A DNA stretch of 64,000 nt from Exophiala sp. HKRS030. Its lineage: Eukaryota; Ascomycota; Eurotiomycetes; Chaetothyriales; Herpotrichiellaceae. Below the pieces are notes generated by a model that worked only from the letters and a program-made list of their open reading frames with translations, was not told where the DNA came from and did no database searches. Shown piece after piece: positions 24,062-34,487 of this stretch. Each line of letters begins with the position of its first letter. Position 1 is the first letter of the stretch. The stretch is from the NCBI GenBank assembly GCA_023897205.1, contig JAHWDD010000002.1, positions 5,332,001 through 5,396,000 of the forward strand. The letters run 5' to 3'. A program made the position numbers and the translations under genes.

Positions 24062-25747
24062 ATGGTCGGGCACCTGAACTTGGGCCGCGAAATTGAAACT
24101 GTTCGAGCGTTCGAGATGCCTTCAATGCAAGCCCTGCCTCTTCAAGCTGGCTCTGAGGCCCCAGATAATGGTCAGCATCCTGTCCCTGGGAGCGTTCGCG
24201 TATCTGCGCAAGCTGAAACCAGCGAAGACCAAAGTACACCAAGAAACACCACGGACGAGACGCAACATGAACAGAAGAGCCATGAAACCCACGATTGGAC
24301 CAGTAATGACGATAGCGAGAATGAGTTCGATGAGATGCAAATGTTCCAGCATGTCCTTGACACGATCAAAGTGCCCAAACTAAAAGAATATGCAGAGGAC
24401 TTCCGGCATTCCCGACTTCTTGAGAGTGATCCTTCTTCGTCTCGAATACCCTGCAAAGTACATGACAATACATTAAACGGTTCCTACAACCTTGTATACA
24501 TTCTCGAGTTCGAGGACGGGATGAAATGGATTGCAAGAATACCTATCATGGGCGCTCGGTTCACGCAAATTCATGCTGAGAAAATGAACGTTGAATACTC
24601 ATCCACGGAATTTATACGGAAGAGCTTGGGTATTCCCGTGCCCGAAGTATACACATGGGAAAGCACTTGTGACAGGATAGGTGTTCCATTTGCGCTGCTC
24701 GAATTCAAGTCGGGCACACAGGTGATCCACAAATGGTCTGATGAGAAGTGGGCGACAGAAGAGAAGAAGCGGAAAATCCTCACGAACTTGGCCAACATCA
24801 TGGCAAAGCTCCAGCAACCACGTTTCGACTGTGCTGGATCTCTTCAGATAACCGAGGATGGTGTGTTCTCTCATATAGGGCCCAATTACGCAGTAGTGGA
24901 AGACGACCACGACTATCTGGAACATGGTATAATTCAGGTGGAGAAACACGAGCCTTATCACTCAGTTGAGGACTGGCTCCTGGACGATCTCGACAATCTT
25001 GACGATGTTCCTGATCTCCAGAAGTGGCAGAAAGGATGCGTCGAGGTCCTGAAGCTTGCGGCCAAGTCGATACCCTCTTATTTACGTTGCGCTGGCCGCT
25101 TTGAACTTGATTTCCCAGATTATAACGACCAGAACATCCTGATTGATGATGATTGCAATATCACGGGAATCATAGATTGGGACGGGGTCAGAACTGTTCC
25201 ACAAGGTATGGGTTGCACAAGATATCCAGCTTGGATCACAGTCGACTGGGACCCATTTTTGTATGATATTCCTGAAAAGGATAATTGGGAAGACTCGGTC
25301 CATGAACCGCCAGAGGTTTATGCCAGATACCGCAAGCATTATGCTGAAGAATTCCTGAGAGCTTCCTGCCAGGGATACGATCCTAGAGAAACAAGAGTCT
25401 CCCATATTCTCGAGGCTATTCGTCTTGGTTTAGCCATGCGACCTAATCGTGAGTTCATTATGACGAGGCTTCTCAACCACGCCAATGGTGACAACAGTCA
25501 TTCCCACGATCCTTACCCCATCGCCGCTATTTTGCAGCATCCAACAGCAGAAGAAGCCAAAGCGTTGCAGCATCAAATCTCTCAAGGGTTCCGGGGAATG
25601 TGGCATGCGGAATGGGAAGAGGAAGAGCCTGTGCTTCTTCAACGTCTTGAGCGAAAACAGATCAAGAAATTTCGCAAATATTGGGCTCCAGTAACGCGTT
25701 TTCTGGCAGAAAAGCAGCAGAGACTGCTGAAAGTTGTCAAAGGATAA
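24062..25747 (+). CDS. APH/choline-kinase-like phosphotransferase (copy 1)
   Basis: Single exon, up to 561 aa. The first 90 residues are low-complexity; a later ATG (24116) could be the start. Kinase-like features: GSYNLVYILEFEDGMKWIARIP (glycine loop and beta strand with Lys), IRKSLGIPVPEVYTWE, IGVPFALLEF (hinge), then DYNDQNILID and GIIDWDGV. The Brenner-type loop keeps D-x4-N and the IDWD metal site, but the His usually two residues before the Asp (HxD) is Phe. Fungal APH families are multicopy and mostly of unknown substrate; they are not assumed to confer drug resistance. A second, diverged copy lies at 39844-41261. Flanked by the two small zinc proteins. Intact frame. Confidence 0.85.
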   Translation: MVGHLNLGREIETVRAFEMPSMQALPLQAGSEAPDNGQHPVPGSVRVSAQAETSEDQSTPRNTTDETQHEQKSHETHDWTSNDDSENEFDEMQMFQHVLDTIKVPKLKEYAEDFRHSRLLESDPSSSRIPCKVHDNTLNGSYNLVYILEFEDGMKWIARIPIMGARFTQIHAEKMNVEYSSTEFIRKSLGIPVPEVYTWESTCDRIGVPFALLEFKSGTQVIHKWSDEKWATEEKKRKILTNLANIMAKLQQPRFDCAGSLQITEDGVFSHIGPNYAVVEDDHDYLEHGIIQVEKHEPYHSVEDWLLDDLDNLDDVPDLQKWQKGCVEVLKLAAKSIPSYLRCAGRFELDFPDYNDQNILIDDDCNITGIIDWDGVRTVPQGMGCTRYPAWITVDWDPFLYDIPEKDNWEDSVHEPPEVYARYRKHYAEEFLRASCQGYDPRETRVSHILEAIRLGLAMRPNREFIMTRLLNHANGDNSHSHDPYPIAAILQHPTAEEAKALQHQISQGFRGMWHAEWEEEEPVLLQRLERKQIKKFRKYWAPVTRFLAEKQQRLLKVVKG

Positions 25748-26141
25748 CCAACTGTTACTCTTACCTACCCGCAGTGTTCTCTACACACGAAGCGCAGAAT
25801 TTTACGTCACATGTGGCTCACTTCCATGAAATCAGAGATCACAGTTGCTTCAGAGATATGAATTTCAATTCAGGGCTCTATCTTCAATCAATCGCGAGTC
25901 CTTCGTGTAGGGCTATGGCCGTATCTTTGCTTGACGGTTCCATCTCTTTTTTTTCGGCAAGTCCTCAAGCAGCAACGGACGGTCGACAAGAGGATTGTAG
26001 TTTAGGGCGAGGATTGCCAATCAAGAAATAAAGACTTTGTGGAGGACCGAACCAACTTCGGCAGCATGAATAGTTTCTGGCCGGCATTAGCTTCTCGTTT
26101 CTCATTATGGGAAGCCTTGTACCTTCAACAAACCCGAAAAT
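25748..26141. other. Intergenic
   Basis: Convergent 3' flanks of the kinase and small zinc protein B. A plus-strand frame at 25681-26031 is an overlap shadow. Confidence 0.5.
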
Positions 26142-26495
26142 TCAACTCGTTCCCTGCTTCAGGCTGTCTATGTATGCCTTAACGGCAGCTTCCGACTCTT
26201 TGAGAGTTATTAACTCTTTGCCGCCGATATGACAGGCCTTGCATCCATAACGACGTGCAGCAGGGCGCTTGCATGTCGGACAGACGGCCATATGGTCATC
26301 GTCAAAACATTTGAGACGCAGAGAGTGCGTTTTTGCAGCATCTTTATGAAGACAATGGTGCCCCGAATGCCCTCCAATGGTTCCTACCATGGGGGTCATC
26401 GCTAGCTCATGAGCTTGCTGTAGTTTTCGTTCTTCTATTGCCGCTAGAGCAGCCTCCTTGGAGATTTTGGCCTTGACAGCCTTGTTCTTGGGCAT
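26142..26495 (-). CDS. Small Cys/His-rich putative zinc-binding protein (copy B)
   Basis: Single exon, 117 aa. The first 45 residues are Lys/Ala/Glu-rich and probably helical. Then SGHHC, and the ligand array C-x4-H-x3-C-x2-C-x9-C-x2-C (CFDDDHMAVCPTC ... RRYGCKAC), identical in spacing to copy A at 23040-23312. A helical KESEAAVKAYIDSL tail ends it. The HHC-to-array distance is three residues longer than in copy A. Zinc binding is inferred from ligand spacing; the function is unknown. Same strand as copy A, and the kinase gene lies between them, so the block could have arisen by duplication around the kinase or by insertion of the kinase between tandem copies. Confidence 0.72.
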   Translation of the reverse strand: MPKNKAVKAKISKEAALAAIEERKLQQAHELAMTPMVGTIGGHSGHHCLHKDAAKTHSLRLKCFDDDHMAVCPTCKRPAARRYGCKACHIGGKELITLKESEAAVKAYIDSLKQGTS

Positions 26496-27826
26496 TTTTG
26501 CGTATTTTTGGCGATTGCTTCTGTGTCAATATCGATTTGGTATGGAGTGATCGCAAGGAGGTTGATCTGTCGCTTATGTCTTCTGTATCGATTTGTGGCA
26601 GGATGCTCGAGCGCAGAAAATCTATAATGTTGTACGGACTTATGCTGGATGAGTAACTCTATCGATCAATGGATGCGAAAGAATACTATCTGGAGTAGAA
26701 TCTACGTCTAAAAGAAAGCTGCCTGCTGTGGTGAAGGTCTTTTCTTATTCACATCAACTCGCGCGGGTCTGGCAAGACTGCCATAATCGAAGAACATTGA
26801 ATTCTGAACCAGCCCAGTCTCACCAAGCAAATGCGGCTCTCTCATAATGCGTTCCATATCAAGACAGTTTCAAAAAAAAGGATTCGTCTTTGTGGTAGCA
26901 GCAGCAGCGTGGCATTGAAGACAGGAGGTACCAGTCTTCTTTGTACTCTCTCCACGTGAGGACAATACAAGAAAACAAGCCTGCTATCCGCAAGAGGAGC
27001 AGAGTGCAAGCCGAATATTCGTCGAAATAACGAGTAATCATACGATTAGCAAGACAATGCTCGAGAAATTGCATGATGAATATTACAGGTATGAATGCTT
27101 ACATATTTGTAGCTGGCATAGTTTCTAACTGACAACTTGGGGCCAGATTTCAAGGCCGAGTCCAACATAGCCTTCTGCGATTTTGAGATTCATTATGTAA
27201 CTCCCGACTCCCTCCAAGCTCTGACGTGAGTTCTGGGGAGTAGCCAGTGCTGGCAGTACAGCAATTCAATCCTCGAAACCTCGTGCCGTGTCGGGAAGAC
27301 CATCTAGAGACCCTAGGGAGCTGGGACAACGACCTACAAAATTGCAAGGCTGGCCAGGAACAACCTGCACATGATGCAACAGGCAGAAGTAGCTGAAATG
27401 GAAAGAAAAGCACCACATAAAAACAAAGTTGCACACCCAGAAGATGAAGTTCTTGTACCAATTGCGCGAGAAATGACTGAGTTCTGCTAACACAGTCTTC
27501 AGCTATAGTACATATGTCCCTGAAAACCTGCCTAAGTCACGAAAGGAAAGACTACTACGATACTAGTCGTGACTCTCCTACCACGAAGCTTCTCTCAAAA
27601 CGTGTCGACGACTTATGTCCCTCCGCGCCATCGAATTTCCTCCAAAGGCTCTGTTGCTGGCGCATTTTCACAAATTCCAAGTCACTTTAGCGCACCCGAC
27701 TTGCTGCTACCGACGTTGCTTGTGTAACGCGATTTGCTTTTACCTGACGGCCCGTTCCTTGACCATTGTCCTGGTGGAGCTCCCGAGAGTGCTCTATCCA
27801 AGGCTCGGGAAATTCCCGCAAGCTTT
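26496..27826. other. Gene-poor interval
   Basis: 1.3 kb with only short, composition-poor open frames. No RNA gene or clear repeat seen. Confidence 0.5.
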
Positions 27827-28831
27827 CTAAACCGTGTCGTTTGTCCCATATTGTCGCCCATTCTGACTTCCATTTGGTTTGAATGGCTCATCGTCTACCC
27901 GAATACCACCTTCGCTGCTGAGGGCTGCGACATTGCCCAAAGCCCAAAGCCCTATTGCAACGCCGGTGATCGTCACAACAGACCCAAATGTCACCAGAGC
28001 CTCCGAGGTGGCTTTTGAGTGCAAGGCAACAATCAAGGGTCCGCCAATACCGGCGTTTGTACCCAACATGGTAAATGGAAACACGAAAAAGAGAATTCCA
28101 TACGTAAGAGAATGAAGAATGCTTGACCACCGGGAATCTTTGGTGCCGGCATCCTGAGTGCCAGCAAAGGACAACGTTCGTGTTTCGATCAGTGAACGGA
28201 CTTTGGCGGCCAAGGTCGAAAATGCCATGACTTGGAGTGTCTCCAACAGGCCAATGCAGATTGGGTACTTGAAAATACGGAAGACATGCGGACCCCTGTG
28301 TTATTGTTAGCATGCGTTGTCGCGGTAGGAGTTCGAGCGCAACGGATTTCCACTCGGCGGGAACAGTAAAGGGAAAAGTTACCAGTATTCGTATGCACCT
28401 CCATTGATGGCAATAGTTTCGAAGAGAGAAGATGATGCGTATTCCGCAACGGTATATCTCCAGAACTTGGCTTTGGTCATGGTGCCATTGGCGAGATCCC
28501 GTGTTACAAACAATGCCACACTGGCGTACAGAGTGACATAGCCAGAGAGTGTCCAAACGGGTTGCGGAATGTCAAAAGAGGTGAACATGGAAACTTGGCC
28601 CGGTCGATAGAAATATAGCATCAGGACCTCGTCATAGATGGGTTCGTAAAATGCGCCGACGCCAGCAGCTGTAACCACGACTGCGTAGAAGGGAGTCTTT
28701 TCACGGAACCCTAAACGAACCGAATAGATGAACAGTAGGATCCAGATAGCATAACTGCCGATGATGAGGATAAGCTGCATTGGCAGGGAGAGGGGGTGGT
28801 CAACCGGCGCTTCCAATACAGAGCCAGCCAT
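27827..28831 (-). CDS. Polytopic integral membrane protein of unknown function
   Basis: Two exons, 28831-28383 and 28295-27827 (intron of 87 bp, GTAACT...CACAG), 305 aa. About seven hydrophobic spans: MQLILIIGSYAIWILLFIYS; FYAVVVTAAGVGAF; VWTLSGYVTLYASVALFV; the region around the splice (WGPHVFRIFKYPICIGLLE); LTYGILFFVFPFTML; and VTFGSVVTITGVAIGLWALG. A conserved-looking acidic patch GAFYEPIYDEV sits at the end of a span and could be catalytic or ligand-binding. The size and topology recall membrane-embedded fungal cyclases, but I see no motif to support that. Frame intact. It is the left-most candidate member of the P450/SDR/regulator group. Confidence 0.8.
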
Positions 28832-30116
28832 GTTTGCGTAATGGCGGTGTTGCGACAGGATCGATTTCTAGTTTCGATCAATACTCAAAGATAGTTGCTC
28901 TCTGGATTCAGGTTCAAGATATTGAATCTAGTGATCTCATTGACGTCGGTGCTAGTTAGGGGGCGACAGGACGGTCTCTTATAAAGTAGCGTTCAAAGGC
29001 TCCTGCATGGTGAGGGCCGGAAACCCCACAGATTACGCAGCAAGAGACCTGGAGAGAGTTCACTCCAGACCATATCCGTGCCGGCAGAGACACAAGCCAT
29101 TCAGCATAAAGGTGGCCGGTTGCAAGTTGATGCGACCGTATCGCACCCGGTCGGACGGATTTATGAAGATCTCAGGTGGAACAATATGTTCGTGCGCCTC
29201 AGGTCCGAGTAATGACCCGTCCGAGTTATGGATCAATAGCCGCTCCATATCGGAGCATTAATCGCGCATAGTACTAGCTAGTCCGAATCGACGTTGGATG
29301 AACTCAATTTCGACGTCGAAATGTTCGTCTGGGGAGCAGCATTTACCCCGAAAGCCTCAACATCCGGGGAGGACTACGTTCTGGGGTTTTGCAAGCTGTG
29401 TGGAGTGCCCGGGGAAAGCTTTCACTGCGGAAGTTGGAGATGGCCCGGCACATTTCACATCTCATTTCAACGAGTGTGGAGTTTGGACCAGGAGAGCTGG
29501 CGTAAGTGGCTGCTTTCTACACGGTTTCGAACCTTGATCCTCATTGCTAAGACACGAGTTCCAGAGCAATCCGTGACCATCGGACCTCGAGGAACTTTGT
29601 TCCTGCCATAATCGTTTCCTAATGCGAAGAGCTCTCTCGTTGAGTCGCAATGCAGGCAGTGATCTGCTACGCAGACTTTTATTACGACCGATGAACATTT
29701 CGATGGACATTACTTTGTCTCCACTTTGCTAAGTGGCCTGTCGTTGAATCGTCCAATCCCGCCTTGAGCCTCCCCCCATTCCCGATTCCTGGTCTGGATG
29801 AGAAGTGTCTAGATTCTATTCAGCCTCGGACCCACGGAGCGTCTCCTTGACCCGACGCACTTTCGTGGGTTTCGGCAGAATACGTGCTCGGGATCAGTGC
29901 CTTGTGACGCCGCAGAGCGCGACTGATGGGATAGTGCCATGAGCAAGGCCAGTGAGTTTTCAGTTGTGTTATAACATTTAGCTCGTCGATCTACACGGCT
30001 ATATCGTATATCAGTGTAAGTCCTGGGGTCACTGGTAGTCAGCGTGGAGGCTGAGCGAATATCGGTCAAAGACATCTTTGTTTCACACTAAGATACTACC
30101 TGCTTATTGCACTGAA
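28832..30116. other. Gene-poor interval in the putative cluster
   Basis: 1.3 kb without a supported gene. An 8 bp inverted pair TCGGACGG (29151-29158) / CCGTCCGA (29217-29224) is present. It could be chance. Confidence 0.45.
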
Positions 30117-30816
30117 CTAGAATTGGAACGCTTTCTTCGGATCGACTGAGCAGGTCGAGTCCGACTTCATGGTACTCATGTCAGTGGGGAATGATACATG
30201 CTCATGAACCCATTGCCATAAACCGTCCTTCTTGACCAAGATACCCGTAATGCGATAAGTCATCTCAAATTTCTTGCCGTCATCTGCGGTACCTCCAATA
30301 AGCCTTTGATACATGTGAGCATACCCAGTAGTCTTGGAGGTTGCAAAGATCTCGAGATCCTTAATCTGAAAAGTCGAGTTGGAGAAATAATGGAACGTCT
30401 CGTCGAAATGCTCTTTGAAAGCTCCACGTCCAGTGAAGCCGAAGATGTCGAAAGTCACAACCTCAGGGAAGTTGTAGAATTTGCGACCCGGTTCGATTGA
30501 GGCATTGAACTCCTTGTTCATACACTTGGCCCATCCCTTGTACGTCTCGAGGATCTCGCGCTCCTCCTGAAGAAGACTGGGATCGTGCAGCTGAACGCAT
30601 TTGGTAAGTAGGGCGTTCGAATCATTTCTCTTTTTGATAGCAGATTATGAAGTTCAAATCACTCACACTGCTTGCTGGATAGCTGAGATTCTTCCTCAAG
30701 TCCTCAATTGTGGTGAGGGTATCCTATTATCGCGAATATTGCTTAGCCCACTGCGTTCATAAGCTAGCTCATCCCAGTGTCACGACTTACCTCCGTGAAC
30801 CAGCCGTCTGCAGCCA
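30117..30816 (-). CDS. SnoaL/NTF2-like protein
   Basis: Three exons: 30816-30790 (9 codons), 30723-30667 and 30590-30117, total 558 nt, 185 aa. The alpha+beta cone fold of the SnoaL-like/NTF2 superfamily is suggested by an N-terminal helix (EEREILETYKGWAKCMNKEF), then strands such as EVVTFDIFGFTGRGAFKEHF, FQIKDLEIFATSKTTGYAHM, and the closing MTYRITGILVKKDGLWQWVHEHVS pattern. Members act as cyclases, isomerases or hydratases in natural-product pathways, or as small-ligand binders. The reaction here is unknown. It is transcribed divergently from a P450 481 bp away, a common arrangement in fungal metabolic clusters. A CGG...CCG inverted repeat at 30882-30904 lies about 65 bp before its ATG. The tiny first exon was set by the frame of the following GT donor. 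Confidence 0.82.
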
Positions 30817-31297
30817 TAGTTTCAGGAGGAGAGAGTGTTCTGGCAAAAGCTGAGGAAACTTCAAGGAAGTTAGACTGTTGGCGGAATATAGTAGGTATAT
30901 TCCGTCGCCACCTTGCTCTAGGGAGTTTTCCGCTTAAATGCACCAGGATTGGGGTGTTCTATAATATAGACAATGCTGTCCCAATAAGCGTATCATATAG
31001 CGTGTCGGAGACCTCAAGGACGGATACCGCATTCAAAAGTCCGGTCCGCATTGGCATCCGGAGCAATAGACGGTAGTAAATTCCGTGCGGAGGAAGTAAT
31101 GGGCCCAAATCCATACGAAGGTTCAGGCCGCATAAGAGGTATCAGAAGATCGGTACTTCGGACCATAGTGATCATTCCGCTCGGCCAAATGATTGTGTTC
31201 TAACAGCGTTGCAAGTTGATAGCGAGTTGGTGAAATGAAATAGTAGACATGTCCAGCGTGTATCGTTCGGGATACTATCCAACAAAAAACTCTCAAC
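30817..31297. promoter_or_regulatory. Divergent promoter of the SnoaL-like and P450 genes
   Basis: 481 bp between the two ATGs. Contains the inverted repeat at 30882-30904 and several further CGG/CCG triplets, including CCGTGCGG near 31081. A TATA-like TATAATATAG lies near 30961-30970. Confidence 0.5.
30882..30904. promoter_or_regulatory. Inverted repeat, candidate Zn2Cys6 operator
   Basis: Perfect 9 bp arms CGGAATATA (30882-30890) and TATATTCCG (30896-30904) around a 5 bp spacer. The ends are CGG and CCG, the half-sites bound by Gal4-type zinc clusters, and a Zn2Cys6 gene lies 3.6 kb away. Binding is inference. Confidence 0.45.
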
Positions 31298-33321
31298 ATG
31301 GCGGTAACATTTCTGCTCGGCGCCGGCCTCGTGGCTGTCTTCATCGGCATCTACCGCCTTCTTCAAATGGGCAAAAGGGATCCTAGAATGCCTCCAGGAC
31401 CTCCAACAATCCCGGTGCTTGGCAATCTGCATCAAGTTCCCATTACCGGTCTCTACAAGAAGTCAGTAAGATCACTGTGCTTGTGAGCGCCAGCTAACTG
31501 GGAAGCAAGGTTTCTGGAGTGGAGCAAAGAATATGGCGGCGTGTACTCGTTGAAGTTTGGAAATAAAAATGTCATCGTTCTTTGCGATAAGCAAGCAGTG
31601 CACGACTTGATTGACAAAAAGGGTCTCAATTACGTCGACCGACCTGCTAGTTATGTCGGCAACTTGTTGACAGAGGGAGACCACATGGTCCTCTCGTCCT
31701 ATGATCCCTTAACGGCCAACAAGAGAAAGGTGGCAACCCATAATCTTAGTGTGAGTGTCGTATCCTCCCCAAACAAGACGTAACAAGGGCTATACTCACA
31801 CCAGACACAAAGCCAAGAATCATTGATGACAAGCTCGCGCCTATTCAGGAATCTGAGTATGTTGCTGACGACACTTTATGCAAGGGTTTGGAATGCTGCT
31901 GACTTATCCCAGAATTACACAGCTTATGTTTGATTTCTTGGAAGATCCCGACAACTTCTATCAACATGTTCGGCGTGTCACAGCCTCGATCGCATGTACC
32001 TTTGTTTTTGGCCATCGGGCACCGGTCGCCGATTGTTTCTGGGGAAATGTAAGAGCCATCACAAACAATAAATGCTGTCCTCAAAACTGACGATTGACCT
32101 ACCGCAGTGTGTGTACAAGGCTTTGGAAGTCGTATGGCAGACTCCATGATCATCACGGATCGAGCACTGATTGCAGATTTAGTTCGGGGCGGCATTAGAA
32201 CCAGGAGCAAATCCTCCCGTAGATGAATTCCCTTTTTTGCAACATTGGCCCGTCTTTCTAGCCCCATGGAAGCAAAGGGCGGAGAAATCCAGAGCACTAA
32301 TGGATTCAATCTGGAGCAAAGCCCGCAAATTGGTTGAAGAACGGCGAGCGCTTGGTGACACGAGGGATTGTGTCGCTGATCGACTGCTCGAGGAATACGG
32401 CAAAAATGGCTATCCAATGACACCACACGCCTTCGACATGCTCCTCGGCGAGCTAGTTGAAGGCGGGGCCGAGACAACCTCATCATCCGTTCTAACGGTC
32501 CTCTTGGCGCTTGCAAGGAACCCTCAAATCCAAGAGAAGGCCAGAAAGGAGATTGATGCTGTGTGCGGAACGACTAGGTTGGCTGCTCAAACCCTCGCGC
32601 TCCCAGCGCTATCCTCACTAATTTCTGAAAAAGGTCCCCTACCTGGTCTGACTTCAACGACATTCCCTATGTGAACTCGATTGTTAAGGAAGGCATGAGA
32701 TATCGGCCGGTGTAAGTCAAGTCTGTCCACAGAGAGATGAATTTCATTGACGGGGGAAAGAATATCATCTGGGCTCCCAAGAGTCAATAAGCAAGAAGAC
32801 ACTTACCAGGGTATGTTGATCCCTAAGGGCTCAACCATCTTCATTCCAATATGGGCGATCCACCACTCCGAGAATCTGGGGTACAAAGACCCCGACACTT
32901 TCAACCCAGATCGTTATGTCGGCTTCAACAGACTTGCGAATGATTATGCAGGTAGTCCCAACTACCAGGATCGTGATAAGTCAACTCCAATAACCTATCA
33001 TATGTTCATTTACTGACAAATTTTCTGAGATTACACCATTATGGGTATGGCGCGGGTCGAAGAATGTGTCCAGGAATCCACCTCGCAGAACGAAACCAGT
33101 GGCGCATGCTGTCCAAGCTACTTTGGGCATTTGAGATCAGCGAACCCGTGGACAAAAAGACTGGGAAGGTCATCCCGCTGGACCCCAATGCTTATCCAGA
33201 GAGCCTACTTCATGCACCGCTACCGTTCAAGGCAACGATTCGACCTCGCAGCCAAGCTCATATCGATACCATTCGAAGTGAAATGCAGGAACAATCCAAA
33301 AGATTTGCCAAATGGGAATAA
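31298..33321 (+). CDS. Cytochrome P450 monooxygenase, nine exons
   Basis: Membrane-anchored heme monooxygenase. Exons: 31298-31461, 31510-31750, 31813-31856, 31913-32048, 32108-32131 (24 nt), 32183-32577, 32634-32711, 32761-32979 and 33030-33321, total 1593 nt, 530 aa. In order: N-terminal anchor ([17 protein letters not shown]), proline hinge [13 protein letters not shown]-helix [13 protein letters not shown] (the A/G-G-x-E/D-T-T oxygen-activation motif), K-helix KEGMRYRP (ExxR), PERF-like region FNPDRYVG, and heme loop [10 protein letters not shown] with the cysteine ligand. These resemble the fungal P450s that include O-methylsterigmatocystin oxidoreductase-like enzymes. The last intron's boundaries (32980-33029) are the least certain. 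Divergent from the SnoaL-like gene. Substrate unknown. No frame break once all introns are removed. Confidence 0.88.
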
Positions 33322-34487
33322 GGAATCTATAGAGAATCGTCGCGTTCAATCTGAGGCGTGGTGACCTTCTGCCTCTGGTTGAGATGAGGAGAATTTCCAG
33401 GGAGTTGGTAACGGAGGTTTGTCACCGTTTGTAGTCGCAAGTCGAGGACTTGATTGCTTTTGACACCTACGCGCCAAATTGACTACCGAGTCATCCAGAT
33501 ACGATTCGAGGTGCTTCTTTGGATCGTAGACCATGTTCTTGTGGCAACCCATCACACTCTGCCAGTTAGCGTGTTTAGCCTGAGTGGGTGTATTTAACGA
33601 TGGATGGCTCGCTTCAAGGAACCCTACCCATCTACCAGCACTTTAGGTCCTGTGTCGTCCGCAAGAGCGTTGATTTTCGGTTTCTGCTTCGGTTATGCAT
33701 AATCTATCTTCCAACCCTAGCACTACGACCGACCTGGCGGTTACCTTGTGTGGGCTACGTTGAGAGCATCGATGCCTCTACGAACAAAGTAGTCACGTTA
33801 TTTAGATCAAAACTGAAAGTTGGCCTTCCCAGAAAATCGCAGAGACTTAGCGCAGAGCCACGGTAATGTCATCGCGAATTTTCCTGGTCATGGCATCATT
33901 ATCCAATGGGCTATTGGCCCGAAAACGCTCCGCTTCATGGCCTGAGAGGCTCCCTAGCTTATGTCCAAGCGGGGCGGTGAAGCGGGGGACATGTTCAAAG
34001 GTATTCGCTTATGCACAAGACAGCTTTTTGTACCTACGAATTTGCCTCCACGAGCTCTCCTTTGCTATGTTGGAACTTCGTGGACCTAGTTACTCGAGCT
34101 AATCGTGTCAGAAACTCCCGCCTCGATGCAAACTCTGCTGTCTCTTGCGCCGCCAGCCCCGGTCAAGCCAATGACGGAGCTGTTTTTAGTGAACTATCGT
34201 CTCAGGAAATGTAGCAGATTACGAAGTACGCGTCTTCCAGGAAGAACTATCTGCAGGCACCTTTTCAGACCCTGTTCCCTCCATTACCTTGGCTACTGCG
34301 CCTGGGATCTGCTCCACGCCCAGTAGGCCTCATGCACTCTGTAGGTGGCCTTGAGCACCCCACAAATACTCCGGATTCCCCAGGCTCAACTCCAAGTAAC
34401 TAACTATTGTTCTGCTTTCTGTCCGAGACCCGCATTCGATCATGAAGCTCCCGCCGCAGTTGCTGCATTTCTTCTAGGTCCAGGAAA
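33322..34487. other. Intergenic between P450 and regulator
   Basis: 1.2 kb; only composition-poor open frames on both strands. Holds the P450 3' end and the regulator promoter. Confidence 0.5.

Noticed and set aside
29151..29224. Inverted TCGGACGG / CCGTCCGA pair
   Set aside because: 8 bp arms 58 bp apart are expected by chance and have no clear promoter position.
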